Assembly (NCBI GenBank): GCA_013368315.1
Contig: JAACJM010000312.1
Location: forward strand, 23,512 to 87,511
From: Tetrapyrgos nigripes
Taxonomy: Eukaryota > Basidiomycota > Agaricomycetes > Agaricales > Campanellaceae
Direction of reading: 5' to 3'
DNA: 64,000 nt
Numbering within the stretch: the first letter of the stretch is position 1; each line of letters starts with the position of its first letter. Of the stretch, positions 1 through 10,323 are shown piece by piece. A program made the position numbers and the translations under genes. A model generated the notes under the pieces. The model did no database searches. It was not told where the DNA came from and saw only the letters and a program-made list of their open reading frames with translations.

Positions 1-1612
1 TGTTCTCCCGCTTTCGTGTTCGTTTGCTCCTTTGTTATTTTGACAGCTGTAGTTGTTAATGATGCTCTCCAATATCCTCTCTTCCGTTTCATGATTAGCT
101 CCTTACTCTACGATAAACTCTTCTATTGCTACTCTACTCTGCCATTTGACACGTTTACTTCATGGTTTAGCTTCTTATTTTTATCTCTCATGGTTTGGAA
201 CTCGATGGCCGGAATGCTGTTTCTTATACTAATGCATTATCATGCTTCTTGACGCCGCAACGGATTGCACCCTGCGCTAGAATTTTGGCAAATGATAATC
301 TATGTCATGCTGGACCAAACCAGCCGTCGTCGAAACGTTCAGGCTTGGTTCAGGCCTTACCCAAGTACATAGTGGTTGTCAAATAACAATGCTGCCGCTC
401 AACATAAAGGTCAAGTGTTCACGGTTGCCACGGAGGCTCATGTAGGTTTTCGACCGAAGGCCAACTCGAGGAGGCATAAGCGCCCATTGGTATTCATTTC
501 TGAATGAATTTCCCTGTCAAATTAGCTTTGCGGGTGCGAGACGTTGAGCTTATTGTTGATATATCCCAATGAATGGACTGGAAGTCATACAGTGGTATGT
601 ATGCTAGACTTAGATATGAGGAAAAAACAAGAAATGGAGGCCTTCAGCCCAGAGTCTCACTTGGAAAAAGCCCAAATCGACATGATTCCTGAGTTCTACA
701 GAAATCTCAATGAAGAGCTATTGAGGTGCAGCTGGACAATGGAGGAAAGGGAGAGCATTTGAAGTCCATCCCATGGTGAATTCCACCTAGGAATCCTTCC
801 GACGAGTGCCCAATAAGGAGCAGGAAGGTATTGTCCACAAGAAGATGTATGTCAAAGTCAGAAAAACTTGAGAAAAATATAACAGAAGTTGAGCAGTTAT
901 ACCCCTCAGGTCTCTCAATCTCCTTCATGTTTGCAATAAAGCCCAGAACAACACTTGCATTTTATATGTCAATGATCTCTGAGAAATGACATATCTTTCT
1001 GATACCTGTGTAGGTATAACGTCAGGAAACTTAACCTCCAGCGGCGTCCGAGTCAGGCGAACGCATCCGCAGAGGTAATTTGACAGGAAATTGAGCGAGA
1101 ATGAATAGCAATAGGCGCTTGCCCTCTCGATGTTGAGCCTGAGGTCGAAAAACCTACATGAGTCTAGGTGGCAACCGTACTTAGACTTTCCGTCGTCGGC
1201 GTCGTCTAGGAGTAATATGATGCCCGCCGCATCTATTTCATTCACCCTGTAGTCGGAAAGATGTTTGTGTGTCCCTCAGGTCAGTGTTTGAGCTTCACTC
1301 CCACTTTCCGTCCTTGTCAAACATGGATTTCATCAAGAATCATTCACCTTGTTATTTTAGTCCCGCTTTCTGACGTCGCCACAATGAATACTATGTATTT
1401 CGTTATCGTGCTTCTCGCTCAGGTCACCAAAAATTAGTCTGAGACGGCTGTAATGGAATCACAATCACAAGAGATTTTGAATCCGAAATAAAGAGAATTT
1501 ATTGTTGCTCTACCCTACTCAAGTCCCCAGATAGTCAATAGGTACTACCGGTGTAATCGCGCCCGACGTTATTCACAGAAGGATCGCGTTAGAACACTCG
1601 CTTCCTAATGTT
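1..1612. other. No convincing gene
   Basis: Only short open frames are present on either strand, without recognisable domains, signal peptides or splice-linked exons. A minus-strand frame at 925-1245 is the longest, but I could not link it to neighbouring exons or to a family. Sequence is AT/GC mixed and shows no obvious repeat. Confidence 0.5.
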
Positions 1613-2377
1613 TTAGAGTTTAAGGAAGTAGAAGACATCGGCAAGGCTGAGGTTGACAACAACAGTAATGATCTTGGCAAGGAGAGGAAGGAGAACAGCG
1701 AGCAAGTCAGCAACGAGGGCGAGGATGAGTTTTAGGAGTTCTCCAACGAGAGCACTACGAAGCAAGCAAGCTGTCAGTCAAACATTGCAAAGGACAACAG
1801 AATGTAAAAAACATACCCGACTTCGCAGAGCAGAGGGTAGACGGCGCCTTTCTCAACAGCCGAGACGACATGGAGGACGTGGCCAAGAGCACTGAAGATC
1901 AACTGCAGAGATAATTAGCAAATGAAGACCAAAGGAGAAATACACTGATACTCACGCAAACAACGGAAGCAATGATCTTGGCAATATCAACGAGTGAAAG
2001 AACACCAGTAGCAGTGGAGAGGACAGTGTCAACAGCGACACCACTGAGGACCTTCACGTCCCCAATAGCAACGTTGACAGCATCCTTGATGCCATAGACA
2101 AGGGGGCCAACAATTTCAGCGGTTGCGTTAGCCGAGGTCAAGTACTCTGGAGAAATAAAGATCAGAGGCAAGCGAGGAAGCCAAGTTTTTGCCAAAACGT
2201 ACTAAGTTCAATAACGAGAGGAGTGACCGAAGTCTCAAGGGTGCCGATGATAGCAGGGAGGGGAGTGCATCCGCAACGGGCTACAAGAGCATTCTCAACG
2301 GGTGAGACGGGTGCAGCGTAAGTGAACGCAGCGCAAGCAAGAGCAGCGACGAGGGAGAAGGCACGGAAGGCAACCAT
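1613..2377 (-). CDS. Small secreted hydrophobic protein (paralogue of 9033-9902)
   Basis: Four exons (2203-2377, 1956-2146, 1817-1902, 1613-1754) joined by GT..AG introns of 53-62 bp give 197 residues, and the total length is a multiple of three. The protein opens with a signal peptide (MVAFRAFSLVAALACAAFTYA), then a CGC motif, then long amphipathic valine/leucine/isoleucine-rich stretches. The C-terminal half carries LLCEVGALVGELLKLI and ends FYFLKL. The gene at 9033-9902 has the same order of motifs (CDC near the mature N-terminus, TVLSTATGVLSLVD versus IVLATVNGVLSIVD, PLLCEV, SLVGQLLQIV) and two introns at matching places, so the two are paralogues. I do not recognise the family; size and export resemble basidiomycete cell-surface proteins of the SC15 kind, but that is a guess. 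A TATA box lies about 120 bp upstream. Confidence 0.82.
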
Positions 2378-2498
2378 TCTGATAATGTAAAGAGTGTGTG
2401 GGGGTAAAGAAAGTGGGTAGGTTCGGTAAGAACTGGGTTTAGAGGTATAGACTTAGAGGTTGTAAGTCGATTGAAGAAGGGATGAACGATGGCCTACA

Positions 2499-2505
2499 TT
2501 TTATA
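2499..2505 (-). promoter_or_regulatory. TATA box of the secreted protein gene at 1613-2377
   Basis: The minus strand reads TATAAAA about 122 bp upstream of the start codon. The paralogue at 9033-9902 has the same word at a similar distance, which supports both as core promoters. Confidence 0.55.
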
Positions 2506-5500
2506 CTTGCCTGCGCCTGTGGGCCCAGTGTACGCGTCGCAAAGAAGACGCGATCGGGATCGGGTAGCGAAAAAGTCCCACTCCACTCTTGACACTTAGG
2601 GTTTCTGTCAAGATATCAGCAAGATATCATCAGAATATAATCGTTTGAAAGAACTGAAAAGACAGATTCGTAGATTGGTGATTTGGACAGATGCCAGAGA
2701 GTGGCCCGCAGAGGTCAAGCAGGGTCAAGCAAGAATTTGATTGTTTGAGTATATGTGCGTGTATTCCGGTGGACGAGTGTAGGGAGTCTCCTCTAATTAC
2801 TCGGAGGCTCGTCGAGCACCTGCGGGAACATTTCAATCAACCCTGCAATATCCTGTATAGCCGATGCTAAAAGCTCGGGGCCCCTCGGTAACAGAATGAA
2901 GCCATGATGAAGCCCGTTCGGCTGAAGGAAGGAGATATCGCAACATATATACTTACTAACGCCAACCAGCATGAGGAAAACAGATCAAGGTCTTGCAAAA
3001 AACTTGATATGTAGCGGGTTTACCAGGTAATTAGCAAGGCTGCCAACCAAGATACTTAGTAGAGACTAGAGCATGGCCAAAAGACGTCTGATTTGGCACC
3101 AGTTATGGGCAGTTACGGCGCAGATAAAAAATTTTGTCGTGTAAACAGGCGGAAGAATTGACTCTTTACGAGCGCCCACGGTTGTCTTCTTGTTGTCTTC
3201 CGAATTCCGTCATGACGCCGTCATCTCGAAGCGCTCTTGCAAAAAGTGTGATCCCGTTCCAATGCCGCAACCCGGTCCTTGTGCAGTGTGATAAGTCATT
3301 TTATGTAGCTCCACGGAGGACCGCGAAGCTGCTGAGAATCTTTCTATGTACAGTCGCTGAAGCGCTGAAGGGTCGCATTTGGTTTGTATTGATGTCTATC
3401 TTGTATCTTGCTTCACTGAAAACGAGGCCAAAAAATTTTGTTTGTAGCATCATTTGAACCCCCGAAAACTGCGTAACTGAGGAGCCAGTCGCTTGGGACA
3501 GAGAGGATATTACGAAGAGCCAGAGAGGAGTCGTGCATGTATAGCAGATGAGTAATTAATTTCCAGCCTTGAGCAAGCCTTGAGACAAAGTCTGACAGAG
3601 TCCGAGTTTCAGATGTGTTGCAAACGCATACGTCAGGAGATTGATAACCAGCAAGAAATATCAGCAGACACGAATGCCGAAGACGCTTGGGACCATGGTC
3701 GGGACTCGGGGGTATACTAGTGGGAACACCCACTCAGCGGACTAGCTGCAAAGGCGCCCTCTTAAATACCCTGCCAGCCACTGGAGCTGGAGCAAGAGCT
3801 AAAGCAGTATAGCGGGCGTGGCACCTGGTGTCAGGTATATCTGGAGTTATCGTCGAGGAATTTGCAAGGGTGGAGCTGGTCGCTTTGCGGGCACGGCACT
3901 CCTGAGTACATACTGCTTGTCGCCGAGATGTTGAGATACTCAAAGAGAATTAATAGTTTTCGACAGCGTTTCGACTTGACTCGGAGGAATTTTGCAAAAA
4001 CATCGACGATGAATATACGTTGACCTGGAAAATTCGTCGCGACTGACAGGAATTTACGCAGTAGACATAGCGCCTCCGATATTATGAGAATATCGCAGAT
4101 TATGAAGCATCCACTAGCTCTTCAAAGTCCTTAAGTAATGACCGGGGCTTCTAGCATTGGCAGAAAGAGACACACGTCGGTGTCACGTGTGTGTGGCGTC
4201 TTCCTCTCTTCTCTCCAGCTCTCCTTCGTAGTGCATCTTCTTTCTAGGAACTGCAAGATATTTCAGACTATTCATGATCAATCAATATTCCGAATTGGAG
4301 GGTTTAGCGCTCAGCGTTCAGCATTGCGGCCTTTCGGGATTCTTAGTTCTACCAGTATGTAGTACACGCCGTCAGCGCGTCAGCGGGCGCACGTCAATCT
4401 GTAACTAGCATGATGATGAAAAGACTTCAGGTGTGTGATAGTCTGTTCATCGGAAGAAGCAAGAAACACATCACCGTAAGCACGCACTCAAGCTGAGACT
4501 CGTCAGTGAATCAGAATGTTTGGACATCTTGGGAGCGGATGACGTCCTGACTTCATGACAAGTAAAATCGATGCATTATGTGTTGAAGACTTCGAGAGAT
4601 TCAGAGAAACGTTTCCTCGTCTACCAAATGATCGCGTCAGCGTTACCTCGGAACAGCGAAAACGACGGCGCGTAAAAACAACTTGAATCTAGCCAACGAA
4701 CAGTATTTTTAGGGACCCAAACATCAATCACACCGACTTGAAAACATGCGGCCCAGAGGCTCTCGGGTCCAAGGGGCAACATGGGAGGTTAGACCCTTTC
4801 GTCCTCCCACAAAACCATGGTGGCCCCAAGCATTCGTGGTTCGTCAGCGCGTCACCGTTCAATGCTTACCGAAAGGAGTTTCTGAAACATCGGTCCCGAA
4901 TTCCAATCCAGTTCAGTCAGCTCCCATCTCTACATAAATGACTGTATAAGTCGGAATCGCGCTTACTGGCATGTTGCAATCACTCCTTCAGCTTCAGCGC
5001 TTCCGCTTCCGCAGCCGCGGGATCTGCAATCAGTGATTCAATCAGTATATCATTGCAAACAGACCCTTATGTTGGAACTTGCACTCGTGGAGAGTTGTGG
5101 TACAATTTGCATAGAATCTGGTGGGAACTGAGTTGAACCAGGTTGAACCGCGAACTTCAAAGGTATGTAACGGCGATGTTGTCCGAGTAATGTACTAATA
5201 GCGGGATAAATCTTTCTCTTTCTCGGTTTGCGACTCCTCAAACTATCACCGGCATCATCCGTGCATCTCCTCGTTGCACTGGCAGGCATAGAATAGAAAC
5301 ATTTTATTGTCGAGGTGTCTTTAAAGCTGGAGATTGTATAAAGAGTAGGGGAAGCCAGGGAGCCCTCGGAAAGAAGAGCGTAACGTTTTCGTCTCTGCAT
5401 TTGAGGAATACTGGACCAAGAAATCATCAGAAGCCATACAACAACAAGGTCGGGGTGACATCCTCGAGCACTAAATTACTATGTACAGATAAAGATTGGG

Positions 5501-5736
5501 TAAAGATGCTTCTCAGTGACTCTCAAGGAGCATTCTGGATCTCGCCGTTCTATGAATTTAGGAAGTTTGGCGAAACCTTCGAATTCAGCGAAGTCCTCTT
5601 CGGACAGAGTCTGATCGAGCGCAGTACGCGTGATGACGGAGTGGTATCAAAGTGGTATATTCTTTTGCGGTGCGGCTTAATCCTATCTATCTACATATCT
5701 ATCTACGAGGGGACCCTTTGTCAACCAGATCTTGCT
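2506..5736. other. Gene-poor stretch, nothing recognised
   Basis: About 3.2 kb with only short unlinked frames. The longest (3134-3457 plus, 3413-3733 minus, 5050-5427 minus) show no family motif and no convincing splice partners. The plus-strand frame at 5401-5742 overlaps the last exon of the F-box gene in antisense and is probably a shadow. Confidence 0.45.
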
Positions 5737-7031
5737 CTATGATGTACTTTGCGTAGGGCTTTTAAAGAGTTGTGTATCACTGGTGGTTAGGACTTGACAA
5801 CGCTCCTTTTCGGTAAGACGTGCAGCTCGTTCAGCTTGCAATATCTTCACGAATCCGGGGGATATCATCTGCCATGCTTTGGAACGGGAACGATCAAGTC
5901 AGAGTAGTAAGAAATCGATAACAGTTGAAGGACTCACCACGTTCAGTCAGCTTGACTGGCTGCTTGACCGATTTGGCGTCCAAGATATCTTCGCCTCTGT
6001 CCTTCAAGCGCTTCATTTCGGGACCCCATCCCAAGGTTGTGAGTCTTGCTTCGATGCTAAACCGAAAGTCACGTCGATAACATGAGAACGTAAGACTCTG
6101 ACACAAACTCACTCTTCTTTCCGTTGTCGGCGTATGTCCTTTAATACTTGACGACGTTTGTCCTTTGATTCTCGAATGCGGTTGATCTGTTGACGAACAT
6201 GCCACATCTGCCATACATCACACTGGCTGGAGAGACGAGTCATCCCACTTCACGAGGTCGCTCCTATTACTCACATTAGAGAACGGAAATCGAGTAAATG
6301 AGCAGCAGCAAACCAAACGTACACATTGTCGACGCAACTTTTGCAAAAACGAAGGTAGACATCCCAACAAACATGGTCACAGTCGAGTCCGCAAACCTAT
6401 GAATCCTTGTGAGACCGAGGACGGCAACAGCGAGAGGACAATATACGCACACTACATAACATGTCGAAGCAGAGATGAGCGTACTGGATTTCATTGAGAT
6501 CCGGCGGTGGTGGTGGCAAGTATGCAACATTGAGTCGGGCATTTCTCCAGACATGCCCTGAGGAGCGAGTGGTCAAGAGATTGCGTAGAACAAGACTGGT
6601 GCGGGAAAGACGAAGAATGTCAAGTGGTTCTAGGTGCGAGAAGGTCTTAGGGGTGTGTAGACGAAAGTCAGCAATATGAAGACATGCGAAATGCAAGCAC
6701 AGACCTCGAAAACGACGTCCAATGGGACTTCCGTCACTAGTTTTTGCAAAGGACCAAGCTTTCCGCGGAACTTCTCGTCTGCAGCGACGATTTTGGTCCT
6801 CTTTTTCTGTGAATTCCCACCGTGACCGCGTTTCCGCTTGCCTCCGAACACCGAATACTCTGCCTCATCGCTAAATACTTCTTTTGATCGTTCCCCAACT
6901 CGGGCCGTTTCGTCGTCTTGGGCGCGTTTGGATGACCTTGGTGCAGTAGTGGTGGATTGCTCGTTCAACTGGGTGCTATTGGACTCGCCAGCAGCTTTGG
7001 GATGGTGTTGAAGACGTGCAGACCTTGTCAT
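5737..7031 (-). CDS. F-box protein, basidiomycete family with Cys cluster
   Basis: Six exons (6705-7031, 6451-6645, 6323-6396, 6113-6226, 5938-6056, 5737-5876) give 322 residues in one continuous frame. Residues 1-100 are a basic, disordered leader (GGKRKRGHGG, QKKRTK) that may be a nuclear signal. The F-box follows (VPLDVVFETFSHLEPLDILR, then LRNLL and VWRNAR), continuing into YLPPPPPDLNEIQYAHL. A cysteine cluster comes next (CSVCGLDCDHVCW, then CKSC) and a helical charged C-terminus (WHVRQQINRIRESKDKRRQ; SVKQPVKLTERAWQMI). This order is that of a large Agaricomycete F-box family, in which the middle part is usually longer; here it is cut short. The F-box would bind Skp1 and place the protein in an SCF ubiquitin ligase; the target is unknown. 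Confidence 0.8.
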
Positions 7032-7279
7032 CGTGCTCAGAGTCTCAGATGATGGGGACGAGCACGGAATCGTAGAACTAGAAGGTGTGAGTGCTAAAGT
7101 TCAAGAGCACGTGGTGATCAGACCGTCAGTGTCCTCTTCAAGACTCCAAAAGGAAAACAATAGTGTTTGGCGATGGATGTCACAAAGTAAACAGAGGTAG
7201 AAAGTAGTACACACACCACAAGTACTATTTATCAGTACCAGTTCTACGCTCAGCAACAAGTTATCTGTTCTGCTCCGCG

Positions 7280-7498
7280 TCAGAGCCAGAAATCTTCAAG
7301 AGCTTCCAGGGAAACACGAGGAAAGCTCTGCGAAAAATTTCCATTACCATACCTCACCGTCCTGCCATATATCACCTTTGGCAGACTCTTCCCAGTTCCA
7401 GTCCCTGCAGTAGTCGTCGTCATACCAATCCCGAACCCAAACGGTCTCTTCCATGTCTCTATCCCTGTCATTCCCTCCGTGTCCATTACCACTTCCAT
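7280..7498 (-). other. Open frame after the cyclin stop, status unclear
   Basis: Directly after the TAG that ends the cyclin-like frame at 7499, the same frame stays open for 72 codons, with motifs such as WKRPFGFGIGM and SLPKVIYGRTVRYGNGN. No intron restores it cleanly. It may be the former C-terminus of the cyclin, read only if the TAG is a mutation, or chance opening. Confidence 0.3.
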
Positions 7499-8330
7499 CT
7501 ACCTCATACTCTCCTTACTCTTCCGTCTTTCTCTAGTCTTCGCGCTCTTCTTCTTTATTCTTCTATTCCCATTCTTATGCCGTCCATTGCCCATACCCAT
7601 ACCCATCCTATCCGTATCATTTCCCTCCCCATCCGTATCCGTATCCGTATTTGTATCAGTCCTAGAGTTCGTCCCCAACGCATCATCCTCTTGGTCTGCC
7701 ATCGTACCGCTCATCATCTCCAAGCAGGAATAATGATCTCGGTGTAACTTGTTGGTACTGTTGTTGTTGTTGTGACGACGATATTGGACTCGGCGTCGAA
7801 GAAATGGTGAATGTCGGAGCTCATGATGCTGGTATCGTCCCTGAGGCTGACGTAGTCGTAGTCGAGCCGGAACCGGAAAACACCAAGGGCTGTTCTGTGT
7901 CTCGTCTCCTGGGATGACGAGTCTAAGGTCGTTTAGCAGAAGGAATTGGAGTTCAAGTTGGTTGAGTTCTGCTTGGGGTAGGCTTCCGACCTAGATACAC
8001 ACGCACACGCAGCAGTCTAGTCAGAAAAGAAAGGGGCGGAAGCAAGCCTTGAGCAGAAGAACTCACCTTTGCATAACGAGACTTCGTATAAAACACATCA
8101 CTGAAAAACTTGCTCGCCACTGTGACAACAGCAATGACAAGCCTATGAATGTTATATAACTAGTAGGAGTCTATCACAAACGTCCTTCCAGTCTCCTCTG
8201 CAGATAACCTCAACATCCGGTCAAAACAGGCGAGAAGGGATAAAAAACACTTCGTTCGTTATCGTGAGTATTCATAAAAGATACGCTTCCAACGTTATTG
8301 CAAGGATATTCTGAGCGTGGGATGTGTGGA
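7499..8330 (-). pseudogene. Decayed PHO80-like cyclin
   Basis: The minus strand encodes the core of a PHO80/PCL-type cyclin: FLSLLACFDRML, TFVIDSY, NIHRLVIAVVTVASKFFSD, VFYTKSRYAK, then after an intron (8067 down to about 7992) VGSLPQAELNQLELQFLLLND and RLVIPGDE. Such cyclins partner a PHO85-like kinase. The frame is broken three times: a TGA in the first helix (AYLL*ILTITNEVF), one base too many in a run of six T before LSLL, and a nine-base insertion bearing TAG between TFVIDSY and NIHRL. The 3' part runs into an Asn/Thr/Asp-rich tail (repeated TDT) and ends at TAG 7499-7501. The first exon is not resolved. An assembly error could explain one lesion but hardly all three. Confidence 0.6.
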
Positions 8331-9032
8331 CGAAGGAGTGAGCTGAGGGTGTACCATATCTGTGAATGGGAAGTGGAAAAGGTGGGTTCAGAGGCAGAGT
8401 CGAGTTTGTCGTTTATTGCTGGATTTGGAAAGAGGTCTGCGGTGACTGGCGGGGTGACTGGCGGGATGACGTCGGGTTTGAGTTGGGCCAGCGACGCTAG
8501 CTGTACTTTTATGGATTTGAAACTCAGGAGCGTTTCAAGCTGCTGGTAAGCGCTTTTGACATTGACAAACCCTACATTTGACAGACTGGTCTATATTCTC
8601 CATGAAGAATCGCAGAGCAGGAGCACCGGCAAATTCTAGGAATTCTAGTGCATCGCGGTCCAAGTCGAAAATGAACTGATAACTGGGTCAGGCCATGGTT
8701 ACGGTTTGGAACGACGAGCGTAAGGGCAGAAATACTGGGTATTGCGAGAGTATTGGATGGTATACCTCTTCTACGTAAGTAGGGCGAGACAACAGGAGAT
8801 CTCAGGTAGATTGAAGTCATATTTTATGGCGGTTGTATCAGTGATTGGTTATTAATCTATAGCCAGAGGGAACTATGTATCCCAGGTGTGTAAGCAAGAG
8901 ACATTAAAAGCCAAATGAGTCATCAGTCAAATAAGTCAGAATAACATATAGACGAATACCAACTAAAACACGATGAAACTACGATTAGGAATCATAGGGA
9001 AAAAAGGTATACATCGACTATTGTCATGGAGA
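8331..9032 (-). other. Possible minus-strand exons of unknown gene
   Basis: Between about 8820 and 8310 the minus strand has two open stretches that can be joined by a GT..AG intron. One contains FDLDRDALEFLEFAGAPALR and FFMENIDQSVK, the other LETLLSFKSIKVQLASLAQL, ADLFPNPAINDKL and WYTLSSLLRPHIPRSEYPC. They read like real protein, but I recognise no family and found no convincing start or stop. 8830-9032 holds nothing I can name. Confidence 0.3.
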
Positions 9033-9902
9033 TTACAGAGGGAGACCAAGACCAGCGAAGGCGTCGGTGACGCCGAGAGAGGTGATGAGTTGGAGGAAAG
9101 GAGTAAGGATAGAGAGGAGAAGGGAGAGGATGCCAGTAGAAGCAAGGATGCTGCAGACGATTTGGAGGAGTTGACCGACAAGGGAACTAGAAGTTACCAA
9201 AAGTCAGAGTCAGTTCACATCAAACAACGCGAAAGAAAGGAGAACACATACACAACTTCACAAAGAAGAGGCATAATAACGTCCTTGTCAGCAGCAGCAA
9301 CGACTTTGATGACGACACCGACGGCGCCGAAGACGAGTTGGAGGAGGGTGCCAATGAGACCGCAGAGGTCGACGATGGAGAGGACACCGTTGACGGTCGC
9401 GAGGACAATGGAGACTTCCTTGTTGACGAGGGCGTTGACGGCGCCGACAGCACCATGGAGGATTGTGACAACCTCCCCGAGAATGTTTTTGACGAGGTCT
9501 ACTGTGCAGGTCTCGGTGGTGAGGGAAGCTATGGATAAAAAAAGGTCAAATCAGTAAAGCTGGAAAAAGGAAGAGGAGAGACGTACACAGTTGATCAAGA
9601 AGAGGCTTGAGCTGTTCAATGAGATCCTTGATGATGTTGGGGATAGTGGTGCAGTCGCAATCCTCGTGAACGCTGGCTTTGACGTTGGCGACGTCTAGCC
9701 CTCGGCGTACAGGTAGCACCCCATCGACCTCTACACCCTGGAACCAGCCGTGGAGAGCGTTGTCAAAATCCTTGACTTGGTTGAGGCCAGCGCTGGCGAC
9801 GTCCTTGACGGTGCCAACGGCACCATCAGCGACGTTAGGTGCAGGGATGGCGAAGGAGATAGTAGCGCAAGCAAGCATAGAGAGGACAGTGAAGGCACGC
9901 AT
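9033..9902 (-). CDS. Small secreted hydrophobic protein (paralogue of 1613-2377)
   Basis: Three exons (9587-9902, 9252-9528, 9033-9186) joined by introns of 58 and 65 bp give 248 residues with no stop. The N-terminus is a signal peptide (MRAFTVLSMLACATISFA) followed by a short polar propeptide-like stretch. The mature part starts with CDCTTIPNIIKDLIEQLKPL, then TETCTVDLVKNIL and long Val/Leu/Ile/Gly segments (GLIGTLLQLVFGAVGVVIKV) and ends with GVTDAFAGLGLPL. Six cysteines are spread along the mature protein. Shared motifs and intron places tie it to 1613-2377; this copy has an extra segment before the CDC motif. It is probably secreted or wall-associated; function unknown. It is divergent from the alpha/beta hydrolase gene, with 421 bp between the two start codons. 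Confidence 0.83.
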
Positions 9903-10014
9903 TTTGGATGGGGATTAAGGATTGAAAGAAGTGGGTATTGTACTGGGTGTAGAGAAGGATCAGTTGAAGCTAAGAGGCTGAACTCGATGCTTGAAATGGT
10001 CATTCTCGGTGGCC

Positions 10015-10021
10015 TTTTATA
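10015..10021 (-). promoter_or_regulatory. TATA box of the secreted protein gene at 9033-9902
   Basis: TATAAAA on the minus strand about 113 bp upstream of the start codon, matching the position of the TATA word in the paralogue. Confidence 0.55.
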
Positions 10022-10323
10022 CGCGTCCAGGACTTGTAGAAATCACAGAGTAGCCCGAGTATCTTAGAGAGAAAGAAGATCGAGCAAATCTTCTCCACTT
10101 TTGATCGAGTTTGAGGGAGCGAAAAAGGGTCTTTAGGAGGTAGATACCCCGAGTCGTTGTTGATTTGCGTTTGAGGTTGTCTGAGCCAACAAGAGGCGCC
10201 ACTTTGAGGGTAGACTTGAAGCAGTTAGGGCTGACCGAGAAAACAAGCTGGAGGGAGGAGCGCAAGAAGAAACAAGGCGCTGCGGGTAAACAAACAGCGT
10301 CATATTCCTCTTTACTCCCTGCA

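Noticed and set aside
7479..7733. Hydrophobic plus-strand ORF resembling a membrane protein
   Set aside because: It is the complement of the Asp/Thr/Asn-rich tail of the cyclin relic; low-complexity DNA makes the reverse strand look hydrophobic.
9338..9538. Plus-strand acidic ORF overlapping the secreted protein gene
   Set aside because: It is the antisense shadow of minus-strand exon 2, which has clean splice sites and a paralogue.
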